Shown: positions 1-9,332, counted from the first letter of the stretch. The stretch: DNA of 64,000 nt from Microbulbifer taiwanensis (GCF_014904815.1 NZ_JACZFR010000001.1:62001-126000), one strand, 5' to 3'. Notes: generated by a model not told the origin, from the sequence alone. Numbers and translations: made by a program.

Positions 1-10
1 ACACTTTTAT

Positions 11-79
11 GAAGCGGCCCAGGGCCGCGACCACAGTCTTTGCAGAGTCGACTGTCAGGTCGCGTCCATGGGCCGCTCT
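11..79. repeat. Degenerate REP-type inverted pair
   Basis: Two inverted arms, GAAGCGGCCCAGGGCCGCG near 11-29 and CGCGTCCATGGGCCGCTC near 61-78, resemble the well-preserved REP pair at 10933-11016. The second arm covers the first in-frame ATG (68) of the next gene, which argues against that ATG as the real start. Likely a decayed REP doublet between genes. Confidence 0.4.
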
Positions 80-178
80 CTGTTCGGATATTTGTTATTG
101 GGAAAAATTCCCAAAAAATTGGTTTTCCGTGGCCGGCGACACTTAAATAAATGGAGCTGTGCAACCGGGGACCGATGT

Positions 179-757
179 ATGTCTGCCGAGACCAATCTCT
201 CCACCCGCCCGATTCTCCGAGTGCTCACCGACAACTGGTGGCTGCTGCTGCTGCGCGGCATCTGCGCGGTGATCTTCGGCCTACTCACGTTTATCTGGCC
301 GGGTCTCTCGCTGCTGACCCTGGTACTGCTCTTCGGTATCTACGTCCTGCTCGACGGCTTCCTGTCCCTGGTCGCGGCGGTACTCGGTCGACACAAGTCC
401 ACGCCGCTGTGGTGGCTGATTGTCGCCGGGCTGGTCAGTGTCGCCGCCGGTATAGTGACCTTTATGTATCCGCAGGTCACCGCGCTGGTGCTGGTCATCT
501 TTATCGGCGTCTGGGCCCTGGTGCGCGGACTCTTCGAAATAGCCGGCGCCATGATGCTGCGCAAGGAAATCAGGAACGAGTGGCTGCTGATCGCCGCCGG
601 GCTGCTGTCGGTGATATTCGGCTTGGCGATACTCTTCAATCCCGGCGCCGGTGCACTGGCGCTGGTGTGGCTGATCGGCGCCTATGTGATGCTGCTCGGC
701 TTTGCGATGATCTGGTTGGCATTGCGGTTGCGCAAGCACCACGAGACCAGTTCCTAA
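179..757 (+). CDS. HdeD/DUF308-family integral membrane protein
   Basis: The 192-residue product is almost entirely hydrophobic, with about six membrane segments arranged as repeated pairs (for example WWLLLLRGICAVIFGLLTFI and WLIGAYVMLLGFAMIWLAL). That is the pattern of the HdeD (DUF308) family of inner-membrane proteins linked to acid or general stress in enterobacteria. The ATG at 179 is chosen over the one at 68 because the upstream extension is polar, lies in a REP-like repeat and lacks family character. Molecular function is unknown. It stands alone, with a repeat downstream. Confidence 0.75.
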   Translation: MSAETNLSTRPILRVLTDNWWLLLLRGICAVIFGLLTFIWPGLSLLTLVLLFGIYVLLDGFLSLVAAVLGRHKSTPLWWLIVAGLVSVAAGIVTFMYPQVTALVLVIFIGVWALVRGLFEIAGAMMLRKEIRNEWLLIAAGLLSVIFGLAILFNPGAGALALVWLIGAYVMLLGFAMIWLALRLRKHHETSS

Positions 758-767
758 ATCCTCTATC

Positions 768-856
768 GTCATTCCGGCGAAGGCCGCAATCCAGGTGCCT
801 CGAAACTGGATACCGGTACCGGATCAAGTCCGGCACAGGCTCTTCGCCGGTATGAC
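768..856. repeat. Short dispersed inverted-end repeat
   Basis: It begins GTCATTCCGGCGAAGGCC and ends CTTCGCCGGTATGAC, so the ends are inverted copies of each other. The same ends bound the elements at 13892, 14081, 27599, 35693 and 52384. The interior differs from the 141-bp class. No coding content. Confidence 0.7.
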
Positions 857-989
857 GAAAAATCTGCTGAGGGATAACCCTGTGTTCGCCCTCAGCCCCG
901 CGGCCTCCTACGCGCTTGATTTGCGCGCATCACCGGGGGCATTATTCTTGCAACCATAACAATAAGTGCGTAACAGCAACGGCTCTACC

Positions 990-2798
990 ATGGCAGAATC
1001 ACTGATCGTACTGGACCCGCAGGCGGACAAGAGCCTGCAGACACAGATACGGGAAAAAATCATCCAGGGCATTCTGTCCGGCAGCATCCCCGCCGGCCAC
1101 AAGATGCCGTCCTCGCGCCGCATGGCGGAACAGCTGGGGGTCGCGCGCAATACCGTAGTGCTCGCCTATCAGCAGCTGGTGGACGACAGCTTCCTGGTCA
1201 CCCGCGAGCGCAGTGGTTTCTATGTCAACGAGGCGATTCTGCAGCAGGGAGTGATCAGCCACACGGGCGCCGCCGCGGTGGCGAGCAGCGGCGATGTGGA
1301 CCGGGCCTTCTGGCGCGGGCACTGCAATCCGGTTTCCGTCAGCCGCCGCGCACTGCAATCGCGCCCGGCCAACTGGCTGCAGTATCCGTTTCCATTTGTC
1401 AGCAACGAATACGATCCGCGCCTTTACCCCGGGGCTGAGTGGCGCGAGTGCACCCGGGATATCTACGCCGGGCGCGAAGTGGCCCAGTGGGCCACCCTCG
1501 GCGCCAACGAGGACGACCGCCAGCTGGTGGAACAGATCTGTACCCGCCTGCTGCCGCGCCGCGGCATCTATGTGGAGCCGGGGCAGATACTGCTGACCAG
1601 CGGCCTGCAGCAGGCCTGCTATCTGCTCGGGCAATTACTGCTCAACAGCAATCGCGCAGTGGGACTGGTGCAGCCTGCCTGCACGGAAACCGAGGAGATT
1701 TTCCGCCGCACCGGGGCCCGGCTCGCATCGCTGCCCCAGGATGGCGACGGCCCGCTGCTCGGAGAGGAATTGCAAAACAGCGATTGCTGTTTCCTGCAAC
1801 CCAACGCCCACAACCCCACCGCGGTGACTACCAGCCTGGAGCGCCGCCGCCAGCTTTTGCAGTGGGCGCTGGCGCAGGGCTCGGTGATTATCGAGAACGA
1901 CTGCGATCACGAATTCTGCTACCACGGTAACCCGCTGCCGCCGATCAAGAGTATGAGCGGTGGCGACTCGGTGATTTATCTCTACCAGTTCCCGAAGGTG
2001 ATAGACCCGGGCATGCAACTCGCCTTCGTGGTCGCGCCCAAACCGGTGATCCAGCGCTTGCGCGCGCTGCGCTACACGCTCAGGGAAAGGGTGCCGGCGA
2101 TCAACCAGCGCCTGCTGGCCAAGTTCGTCGCCTCCGGTCACCTGGACTCGGCCAGCTTCCGCATCAACCAGCAGCTGCGCGAACGCTGGAACGCGCTCGG
2201 CGAGGCGCTGATGTATCACCTGCCCAAATTGCACGTGCGCCGCGCCAGCTGCGGCACCGCCTGTTGGCTGGAACTGCCGCAGCGGGTCGACGCGGAACTG
2301 TTACAAAAACGCGCCGAGCAGGAGGGCCTGCTGGTGGAAGCCGTACGCGATTCCAGTACCCTGCGTTTGGGTTTTGCCGCCATAGAGGCGGACAAGATCG
2401 AAGCCGGTGTCCGTATACTGGCGCAGTTGATCAACGGCGAAGTATCGGAGACGGAGGAGACCCTGTCCGAGGCCTGTGGCCGCCGCCTGAATGCGGAAGC
2501 GCTGCAGAAGGAATTCTCCGGATCCGTGCTGCTCGGCACCAACACCCTGGGCGAGTCCTACCGCATTCAACTGATGGCCGATGGCACCATGCTCGGCTAT
2601 TCCCGCAATGACGTGGATGTGGATGAAACCGATACCGGCCGCTGGTGGCTGCAGGGTGACTTGTGGGTGCGCCAGTGGCGCAACTGGTCCTACGGCCGCA
2701 AGGCCAGCTTCTATGTGGTTGCGGATGGGCACCGTATCAAGTGGTTTAACGAGGAGGGCAAGCTGATCGATTCTGCCATCCTCGCCCGGGATAGCTGA
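990..2798 (+). CDS. MocR-type regulator (GntR wHTH + aminotransferase fold) with extra C-terminal domain
   Basis: Residues about 10-80 form a GntR winged helix (PSSRRMAEQLGVARNTVVLA). Residues about 130-480 are a fold-type I aminotransferase domain that keeps the PLP lysine (QFPKVIDPGMQL, about K336) and an ENDCDHEFCY motif equivalent to the usual EDDYDSEFRY. MocR proteins are PLP-dependent transcription regulators. The ATG at 990 is preferred to an upstream in-frame GTG at 966. The family normally ends near 480 residues; here about 110 more follow (LADGTMLGYSRNDV-like sequence, then WWLQGDLWVRQW and IKWFNEEG), resembling a small beta-sandwich or DUF995-like sensor. It converges on the araC-type gene 16 bp away. 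Confidence 0.85.
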   Translation: MAESLIVLDPQADKSLQTQIREKIIQGILSGSIPAGHKMPSSRRMAEQLGVARNTVVLAYQQLVDDSFLVTRERSGFYVNEAILQQGVISHTGAAAVASSGDVDRAFWRGHCNPVSVSRRALQSRPANWLQYPFPFVSNEYDPRLYPGAEWRECTRDIYAGREVAQWATLGANEDDRQLVEQICTRLLPRRGIYVEPGQILLTSGLQQACYLLGQLLLNSNRAVGLVQPACTETEEIFRRTGARLASLPQDGDGPLLGEELQNSDCCFLQPNAHNPTAVTTSLERRRQLLQWALAQGSVIIENDCDHEFCYHGNPLPPIKSMSGGDSVIYLYQFPKVIDPGMQLAFVVAPKPVIQRLRALRYTLRERVPAINQRLLAKFVASGHLDSASFRINQQLRERWNALGEALMYHLPKLHVRRASCGTACWLELPQRVDAELLQKRAEQEGLLVEAVRDSSTLRLGFAAIEADKIEAGVRILAQLINGEVSETEETLSEACGRRLNAEALQKEFSGSVLLGTNTLGESYRIQLMADGTMLGYSRNDVDVDETDTGRWWLQGDLWVRQWRNWSYGRKASFYVVADGHRIKWFNEEGKLIDSAILARDS

Positions 2799-2814
2799 CC
2801 CTTCAGCGAGAAAT

Positions 2815-3744
2815 TCAATCCGTCTTGTCGGCGGCCTGCTTTTCTGTGTGGTTGTGCTGGAACTGTTTCGGGCTGCTGCCAAACTGCATCTGAAAGCGGC
2901 GGCTGAAATGGCTCAGGTTGCGATAGCCCAGGTCGAAGCACACGCGGCTTATCGATTCCCCTTTCTGCAATCGCTCGCGCGCCACCGCCATACGCTGTTG
3001 CTGCTGAAACTGTTGCGGCGTGCAACCCATATGTTTCTTGAACTCGCTAAAAAACCGACTGCGGCTCATACAGGCGATCTTGCACAGCTCGTCGATATCC
3101 AGTGATTGCGCCAGGTGTTGCTGCATATGGTGCAGGGCGGCACCGAGCCCGTTGATCTCCGGGTTCTGTGCGCAGGTCGAGAGCAGCAGGCCGCGGGTCT
3201 GGGTGCGCAGCATGCGCACCAGCAACTCATCGATACCCAGGTCAATCAGCAGGTCCCTGTCGTGGGACTGCTCGGTAAAGGTGGCTACCAGCCGTTGCAG
3301 CAGCGCCTGGGTGGCCGCGCTGTGAGGCGTGTGGATCAGCGATTCCGGGTGGAAGCGCCACTCCTCGAATTCCCGCTGCAGTGGCGCATCCGCATTCAGG
3401 CGCGAGCAGATCTCATCCACCCGTTCACGCGCGATCTCGATGGTCAGGCAGGTGGTCGGGCACTCCAGGCTGGCTTCGGGAAAGTCGATCTCGATATGCT
3501 GGCCCGGTGCCATGACGAAAGTCTCGTGAGGCAATAAATCGGCTTCGAAGCCCTGGGCGCCATAAATGGTTTTGCGGCCATTGATCATGCCGGCATAGAG
3601 TAATTCACCCGCGGTAAGGCCTACCTTTTCCGCCGGTAAATAGGTGTCGTAAATACTGAGTTCCGAGCTGGGTCCGGCAAACGAAATGCGGTTCTCGATC
3701 AGCTCGCGCGGCTGTTGACGGCCGCGTGTCATCGTTTTCTGCAT
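2815..3744 (-). CDS. AraC-family transcriptional regulator
   Basis: The 309-residue protein has an N-terminal AraC_N/cupin-like sensory half (residues about 15-190) and a C-terminal double helix-turn-helix of the HTH_18 type (about 195-295: LDIDELCKIACMSRSRFFSE and ISRVCFDLGYRNLSHFSRRF). Its effector is not evident. A divergent intergenic segment lies upstream, and the MFS/amidase pair beyond it is a plausible target. The gene is convergent with the MocR gene. The start has a T-rich leader but no strong Shine-Dalgarno. Confidence 0.88.
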   Translation of the reverse strand: MQKTMTRGRQQPRELIENRISFAGPSSELSIYDTYLPAEKVGLTAGELLYAGMINGRKTIYGAQGFEADLLPHETFVMAPGQHIEIDFPEASLECPTTCLTIEIARERVDEICSRLNADAPLQREFEEWRFHPESLIHTPHSAATQALLQRLVATFTEQSHDRDLLIDLGIDELLVRMLRTQTRGLLLSTCAQNPEINGLGAALHHMQQHLAQSLDIDELCKIACMSRSRFFSEFKKHMGCTPQQFQQQQRMAVARERLQKGESISRVCFDLGYRNLSHFSRRFQMQFGSSPKQFQHNHTEKQAADKTD

Positions 3745-3779
3745 TTTTTTATTGTAGCTATTTTGAGCAGCGTCGCAGT

Positions 3780-4168
3780 GCTGGATTCAGGGGCAAGTGA
3801 TCTGTACTCAGAGAAAAGCCCGCCGTTCAGACTTCCCTAAATTTTAAAGTGCAGGGAAGAAAACCCGGATGGCACCGGAATTCCTGATTGAAGGAATTCA
3901 GATTCACTTCCCCGCCTGGCGCGGCGCATGCAGCGCCACAATGGAATGAATGACAACACAGGATGGAACCGATGATAGGGGCGCCGAGAAGGTATTCGAT
4001 TGCAGGCAGATTCTTCCGATTTACCCGCAATTCGTCAGAAGCCAGTGGAAGGCCATTGCGCCAACCGCCGGCCTGCTACTTTCCGCTTACTGAACCCACC
4101 CGCCTGCAGTCCTTCTTCTGAGAGCCCACTGTCTGGCGATTGACAGGGAGCCTCTGCTCCCTTTTTTT
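3780..4168 (+). ncRNA. Candidate small RNA, GGA-rich, ending at an intrinsic terminator
   Basis: This 435-bp gap between two minus-strand genes ends in a plus-strand terminator that belongs to no plus-strand gene. The segment holds repeated ANGGA motifs (3853, 3891, 3941, 3963, 4145) and other GGA triplets (3867, 3877, 3961, 4047), more than expected by chance. This is the hallmark of CsrB/RsmZ-type RNAs that sequester CsrA. A 26-codon ORF (3869-3949) with an AGGGA ribosome site is an alternative reading. No promoter is evident, and no homologous RNA is recognised. Confidence 0.22.
4145..4168 (+). terminator. Rho-independent terminator
   Basis: A perfect 7-bp stem AGGGAGC/GCTCCCT with a CTCT loop is followed by seven T residues (4162-4168). 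The T tract is on the plus strand only, so it ends a plus-strand transcript from the gap. It would not terminate the minus-strand MFS gene. Confidence 0.7.
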
Positions 4169-4179
4169 GTATCTGGGTT

Positions 4180-5427
4180 TTATTGGCCGGCGGCGGTCAC
4201 TTCCCGGTCCAGCCTCGCGGCCGATGGCAGTGCCGCCAGGCAGATGACCAGCACCAGTGTCGCAATCCAGATCAGTTGGGTATAGCTGCCGCCCGCGGAA
4301 ATAAAGTGCCCGGCAACCAGAGGCCCGCAGGCGAGCCCCATCTTGGAGGCGAAGCCGCCGAAGGCGCCCATCTGCCCGGCCTTGTCGAACCTCGAGGCCA
4401 TGGTCAGCAGATAGGGGACACAGAAGGCCCAGGTAATGCCGGTCAATATATTGGCGGCAATGAATACCGGCTTGAGACCGCTGTAAATAAACATCAGCAG
4501 CCCGCCCAGTGTCACCAGCAGTGCGATGCCCAGCGGCAGCGCCAGCGGAAAGCGCTGGCCGGTAACCGATGCCAGGGCCGCGCCACCGATGGCAATCAGG
4601 TTGGCCCAGAAGAGTGTCTGGCTGATAAAGGCCACTTCCAGACCAAAGGATTTACCCAGGTCGAAGATAAACGCAAACAGGGACATATTGGCGAACTGGA
4701 AACAGAACAGCGCCACCAGGGTGATCAGGATCGGCATCAAGGACACCTTTTCCATCGCAGCTTCCGAAACTGCGCGCGCCTTTTCTACGGGCAGGGGGTA
4801 GTCGGCGAGGAAGGGCAGCATGGCCAGGGTGATCATGCTGAAGGTGATCAGCGCGTAGAAGGGCACATAGGTTCCGAACTCGCTCACCAGTCCCGGCAGG
4901 AATCCGAGTCCCAGGGCGCCGCCCGTGTACTGCACCAAAAGCACCATGCTGTAGGCGCGCCCGGCAATACCGCTGCGGGCAATCACCGCAAAGCCCAGTC
5001 CCACCAGGGCGCCGCCGAGGATACCGTGCACCAGGCGCAGCGGAATCAGCAGGTCGAGGTTGGCGAGGAAGATGGTCAGCAGGTCCATGCCGATGGAACA
5101 GAGCAGCAGCGCAAAGGCGGCGCCTTTCCACTGCGGGATCCTCTTCACCAGCAGTGATACGGTAAAGGCGCCGATCACCGCGCCGATGGTATTGGCGAAG
5201 GTGATCTCCCCGGCCTGTGCCGCAGAGAGGCCGGCGCCGGCCATCAGCGAGTCGACGATCACCGGGAAAATATTTACGTAATAAAGGCCGGCGGAGGAAA
5301 GAAAGGCGAGCAGTATGCTGGCAGGCCACCCTTGTGGTGCAGCAGTTGGGATAATTCTGGAAAAATTTCCCGGCGGTTTGCTGGTGTCGAGTTGCTGACT
5401 TGCCAGACTTTCTGCGTTATTGCTCAT
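4180..5427 (-). CDS. MFS transporter
   Basis: The 415-residue polytopic protein has about 12 membrane segments and a polar cytoplasmic N-terminus. The family-typical loop after helix 2 is present (SLLVKRIPQWKGA). A GGAG ribosome site precedes the ATG. It is transcribed divergently from a nitrilase-superfamily amidase across a 319-bp spacer rich in repeats. This suggests a shared regulator and a nitrogenous amide or carbamoyl substrate whose uptake and hydrolysis are co-controlled; that substrate idea is inference. Direction of transport cannot be read from the sequence. Confidence 0.85.
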   Translation of the reverse strand: MSNNAESLASQQLDTSKPPGNFSRIIPTAAPQGWPASILLAFLSSAGLYYVNIFPVIVDSLMAGAGLSAAQAGEITFANTIGAVIGAFTVSLLVKRIPQWKGAAFALLLCSIGMDLLTIFLANLDLLIPLRLVHGILGGALVGLGFAVIARSGIAGRAYSMVLLVQYTGGALGLGFLPGLVSEFGTYVPFYALITFSMITLAMLPFLADYPLPVEKARAVSEAAMEKVSLMPILITLVALFCFQFANMSLFAFIFDLGKSFGLEVAFISQTLFWANLIAIGGAALASVTGQRFPLALPLGIALLVTLGGLLMFIYSGLKPVFIAANILTGITWAFCVPYLLTMASRFDKAGQMGAFGGFASKMGLACGPLVAGHFISAGGSYTQLIWIATLVLVICLAALPSAARLDREVTAAGQ

Positions 5428-5551
5428 GGATACTCCGGGTGGGCGCTGCCCTGTTTATTATCCGATGCCATCGCTCTTGTAGCGGAAGCGCACCGCGCGA
5501 TCAGTTTAATTCCTCTACCTGGCACAACGCTAACCGATTATGGGGGAGAAT

Positions 5552-5667
5552 ATAGGTCCAGATGCGCCCGGGCTTTGGAGCCAAGTCGTGATTTCAAGTC
5601 GTGATTTATTGCCATTTGAAGCCATTGGTGTGTGTTGGACTCATGGCCTATTAAAATCTGGACCTAT
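5552..5667. promoter_or_regulatory. Putative operator region between MFS and amidase genes
   Basis: The spacer contains a perfect 12-bp inverted repeat, ATAGGTCCAGAT (5552-5563) and ATCTGGACCTAT (5656-5667). Between the arms is a tandem direct repeat AAGTCGTGATTT at 5583-5594 and 5596-5607. A possible plus-strand promoter (TTGGTG at 5625, TATTAA at 5649, 18-bp spacing) ends just before the right arm. The layout would suit a looping or dimeric regulator. No regulator is identified. Confidence 0.5.
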
Positions 5668-5746
5668 TGCAGGGCAGTCGGATCCCCCAAGATACAGCCA
5701 GATACAAGCCGCCACAGCGGCACCGACAAGCAGGAACTGTCTGGCG

Positions 5747-6601
5747 ATGAACAATAAGAGCAAACACTTCGGAATCGCGGCGCTGCAGCTGAACCTGGCT
5801 GAGGCCGATAACCTGGAACTGCTGCTGGAGAGAATCCAGAAGATCAAACTGCGCTTCCCCTGGGTGCGGATGGTCGTACTGAGTGAGCTGGCCCTGCGCG
5901 GCGTGGGCGTGCAGCACGCCCGTGAACTGCCCTCTGCGGAGGAGGATGCCTTCTGCCGCAGCGCGCGGGAACTGGGTATCTGGCTGGTACCCGGTTCCAT
6001 GTACGAGAAGTGCGGCAGCGCCGTCTTCAATACCACACCGGTGATCAATCCGAACGGTGAGGTGGTGGGCCGTTACCGCAAGATCTATCCCTTCCTGCCC
6101 TACGAAAAGGGGGTCACCGGTGGCGACCAGTTCCTGGTATTCGATGTGCCGGAAGTGGGCCGATTCGGTGTCTCCATCTGCTACGACATCTGGTTCCCGG
6201 AAACTACCCGCGCGCTCACCTGGCTGGGGGCGGAAGTGATTATCCATCCCACCAAGACCGACACCATCGACCGCCGCGACGAACTCTCGATAGTGCGCGC
6301 CAGCGCGGTCACCAACCAGTGCTACGTGGTGGACGTCAACTCCGCCGGTGCCCAGGGCGTGGGCCGCTCGATTGTCGTCGGTCCGGAAGGCGAGGTGATT
6401 CACCAGGCTTCGGTGGAGGAAGAGGTGATCGCATTCGAGGTGGATCTCGCCAAGGTCAAGCAGGTGCGCGAGCGCGGTATGAAGGGCCTGGGGCAGACAC
6501 TGAAAAGTTTCCGCGACGCGCGGGTGCAGTACCCGCAGTACGAGCCGGGTGCAGTATCGCCGGCCTATGAGGAGCTCGGTCCCTTGAAGGTGCCGGAGTA
6601 A
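5747..6601 (+). CDS. Carbon-nitrogen hydrolase (nitrilase superfamily amidase)
   Basis: The 284-residue protein has the full nitrilase-superfamily triad: Glu47 (VVLSELALRG), Lys112 (RYRKIYPF) and Cys145 (VSICYDIWFPE). Such enzymes hydrolyse non-peptide amides or carbamoyl groups through a cysteine thioester. The exact substrate is unclear; the length fits aliphatic or N-carbamoyl amidases better than true nitrilases. The ATG at 5747 has AGGA 11 nt upstream. An earlier in-frame start at 5540 would translate through the operator repeats and adds no family sequence. No signal peptide, so cytoplasmic. Divergent from the MFS gene. Confidence 0.88.
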   Translation: MNNKSKHFGIAALQLNLAEADNLELLLERIQKIKLRFPWVRMVVLSELALRGVGVQHARELPSAEEDAFCRSARELGIWLVPGSMYEKCGSAVFNTTPVINPNGEVVGRYRKIYPFLPYEKGVTGGDQFLVFDVPEVGRFGVSICYDIWFPETTRALTWLGAEVIIHPTKTDTIDRRDELSIVRASAVTNQCYVVDVNSAGAQGVGRSIVVGPEGEVIHQASVEEEVIAFEVDLAKVKQVRERGMKGLGQTLKSFRDARVQYPQYEPGAVSPAYEELGPLKVPE

Positions 6602-6738
6602 ATTGCAGTAAAAACTGGACCAGTCACTGCGCACTAACTGGCGCTAGGTATCCGCGGTAAGGCGCGTAGCATATTCGATATCAACAACACCTATCGGCGC
6701 GGTTTGGCCAGACAAATAAAATAAGGGTAGAGAGAGCC

Positions 6739-9201
6739 ATGAAAGAGCAAAGCAAGCAGGGGTTTAACAAGAAAACTCTGGCATCGACCGTTGCGGCCGT
6801 ATCCGCCGGTACACTGCTTTCCGTACCACAGGTTACGGTGGCGCAGGAGGCGATACTCGAGGAAGTCATAGTGACCGCGAGCGCACGGGCACAGAATGCT
6901 CAGGATATTCCCTACAATATTTCCGCAGTGAGCGGCGAGGAGATCACCGAGCAGAATATTACCGATGCTACCGAGCTGCTGCGCAGCGTTTCAGGTGTTG
7001 CGGTACTGGACCGTGGCTACCGCAACTCCGGCATGGCCAACAACATGATTATCCGTGGCTTGAACGTGGACAATGGTGCGAACGGCGATATCGGCCTCTC
7101 CTCGGTCTCCCCCGTTTCCACCTATGTGGACTCCACGCCGATCTTCGCCAACTTCCTGCTCAAGGATATAGAGCGAGTGGAGGTGCTGCGCGGCCCTCAG
7201 GGTACCCTCTACGGGTCTGGCGCCATGGGCGGCACCGTGCGCTATATCATGAACAAGCCGGACATCGAAGAAACAATGGTCAAGGCCTCCACCAGCCTCA
7301 GTCAGACCGATGGTTCCGGCGGCAACAATTACAGTGCCGATGTAATCCTGAACTTGCCGCTGGGCGACAAGGCTGCGTTCCGGTTTTCCGGCGGCACTGT
7401 GGATAACGCTGGCGTGATTGACTATGTCAACCTGTACGAGCTGGCGGATGGCAAGCCGGTGGTGAAGACCGATGACGGGTCCTGTGTCAGTGTAAAAGAT
7501 CCTTCCCTGACAGCCGAGGAGATCGCCTTCAACGGTTCCTGCTACACCTCCAGGGAAGACGCCGACACGGTAGAGATTACCCATGCCCGCGCAGCCCTGC
7601 GAGTGGATTTCAGCGATAGCGTCAGTGCCATCGCCACCTACCAGACCCAGAGTGACGAGATAGGTGCGCGTCGCGCAGTGAGTCTGGGAGGAAACCTGCT
7701 CGGCGACAGCTACGGCGATGATGACCTTGGCTCCACCATGCTGGAACCCTCCGAGCGTGAAGTGGATCTTTTCAGTCTGGAAGTGGAAGCCGACCTGGGC
7801 TTCGCCACCTTGACCTCGACCACCTCCAAGTATGAGCATACCGGCAATGGCTGGCGCGACAATACTAGCCTGTGGGTGACCGGCAGGGACTGGTTCCACT
7901 GGCTGTATACCGGTAACCCGCGTCCGGTTGCCCATGTGGATGCCGGCTACAGCGAAGAGGCACTGGTGCAGGAGTTCCGCCTGGTTTCCAATTCCGACGG
8001 TAGCGTGGACTGGGTCGCCGGCGCCTACTACATGGATCAGGAGCGCGAAACCTATAACCTGAGTTACCTGCTTGGCCTGGATGAATACGGCCGGGCCTGT
8101 GCCGACATAGGTGCAGCATGCGCCGCTGACGGCCAGTGGTGGGTGGGGTATTCGCTGCAGGAAACCGATTTCGATTACACACGCCAGGAGACGTTTGAAG
8201 ATCTGGCCGTGTATGGCGAACTGACTTATCACATCAGCGACAGCTTCCACCTGACCGGTGGCCTGCGCTGGTTCAACAATGCGCTGACCAACGACACAGC
8301 GCTGGGCTTCCCGCTGTTTGCCGGAGACAGCGTCGATTTCGAAGAATATCCGGATCAGGAAGAAGACGATATCCAGTTCAAGCTCAACGCATCCTGGGAT
8401 ATCAGCGAGAGCCTGATGGCCTATGCCACCTACTCCGAAGGCTTCCGCCGCGGCGGTTCCAATGCCGTGCCCTGTGGTGGGTTCTTTGTGGAGCCCAACT
8501 GTGAGGCTGCCAGCACTTACGGCAAGGACACGGCACAGAACTATGAGCTCGGTCTAAAAGGTGAAACTGATCGCGCACGCTATTCCGCCAATGTCTTCTA
8601 CGTGGACTGGCAGGATCCGCAGCTGAACACCGCAACGTACGTGTGGGCCTTCTTTATGGCCCAGAATGGCGACTCGGCCGCAACCAGCGGTCTCGAGCTG
8701 GATGCCGAATTTGCATTGACCGACAGCCTGCGCCTGCACGCCGGCTACACCTACACCAAGGCTGAGTTGACTGCCGATCTGGTTGGACCGCAGGCGGGCA
8801 ACCTGATCGCCGAAGACGGTCATCAGCTGCCGGGTATTCCGGAAAATGTCGCCACCATTGCACTCTCCCACCGCTACTTCATATCCGAGGGTATGGAACT
8901 GGCGAGCCGCATCGGCGGTTACTACCAGTCACAGACCATCAACTCGGTGCAGGATACCTCCATCCAGGATGAGCACGATGCATTCAGTCTGTGGAATGCC
9001 TCCGCCTCCCTGCTGACCGATAGCTGGGTGCTGTCACTGTACGCCAAAAACCTGCTCAACGATGAAGGCGTTACCGGTAGCTATCCCTCTGCCTACATGA
9101 GTACGGACACCGGTATCTTCGAGAACTACTACGGTAACAACCAGCGCCAGTACATCACCACGCCGAGAACCATCGGCCTGAGTGCAAGTTACACCTTCTA
9201 A
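6739..9201 (+). CDS. TonB-dependent outer-membrane receptor
   Basis: The 820-residue protein has a long signal peptide ending near VTVAQEA, then a TonB box (EEVIVTA) and a plug domain (about residues 50-170, with RGLNVDNG and VEVLRGPQGTLYGSGAMGG). A beta-barrel follows, ending in the aromatic C-terminus YTF. It takes up a bulky ligand across the outer membrane using TonB-ExbBD energy. The ligand is unknown; the plug and barrel resemble the large group of marine receptors not restricted to iron. A GAGAGA ribosome site precedes the ATG, and a strong terminator follows. Confidence 0.93.
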   Translation: MKEQSKQGFNKKTLASTVAAVSAGTLLSVPQVTVAQEAILEEVIVTASARAQNAQDIPYNISAVSGEEITEQNITDATELLRSVSGVAVLDRGYRNSGMANNMIIRGLNVDNGANGDIGLSSVSPVSTYVDSTPIFANFLLKDIERVEVLRGPQGTLYGSGAMGGTVRYIMNKPDIEETMVKASTSLSQTDGSGGNNYSADVILNLPLGDKAAFRFSGGTVDNAGVIDYVNLYELADGKPVVKTDDGSCVSVKDPSLTAEEIAFNGSCYTSREDADTVEITHARAALRVDFSDSVSAIATYQTQSDEIGARRAVSLGGNLLGDSYGDDDLGSTMLEPSEREVDLFSLEVEADLGFATLTSTTSKYEHTGNGWRDNTSLWVTGRDWFHWLYTGNPRPVAHVDAGYSEEALVQEFRLVSNSDGSVDWVAGAYYMDQERETYNLSYLLGLDEYGRACADIGAACAADGQWWVGYSLQETDFDYTRQETFEDLAVYGELTYHISDSFHLTGGLRWFNNALTNDTALGFPLFAGDSVDFEEYPDQEEDDIQFKLNASWDISESLMAYATYSEGFRRGGSNAVPCGGFFVEPNCEAASTYGKDTAQNYELGLKGETDRARYSANVFYVDWQDPQLNTATYVWAFFMAQNGDSAATSGLELDAEFALTDSLRLHAGYTYTKAELTADLVGPQAGNLIAEDGHQLPGIPENVATIALSHRYFISEGMELASRIGGYYQSQTINSVQDTSIQDEHDAFSLWNASASLLTDSWVLSLYAKNLLNDEGVTGSYPSAYMSTDTGIFENYYGNNQRQYITTPRTIGLSASYTF

Positions 9202-9225
9202 GCACCATTGCATTGTTGCTTTAAT

Positions 9226-9250
9226 GGCCGGGCAACCCCCGGCCTTTTTT
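9226..9250 (+). terminator. Rho-independent terminator after the TonB receptor
   Basis: GGCCGGG (9226-9232) pairs with CCCGGCC (9238-9244), directly followed by six T. It separates the receptor from the sulfotransferase gene. Confidence 0.9.
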
Positions 9251-9332
9251 GTTGCGGTCGGGAGGTGCTGGCTGCAGAGCGAGAGGGGCAATGATAGAGT
9301 GACAAGCTGTGATGCTGAGATAGTGGGATCCA

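Noticed and set aside
3827-4030. 67-residue minus-strand frame in the gap
   Set aside because: No ribosome site or recognisable sequence; it is antisense to the orphan terminator transcript and looks like chance.
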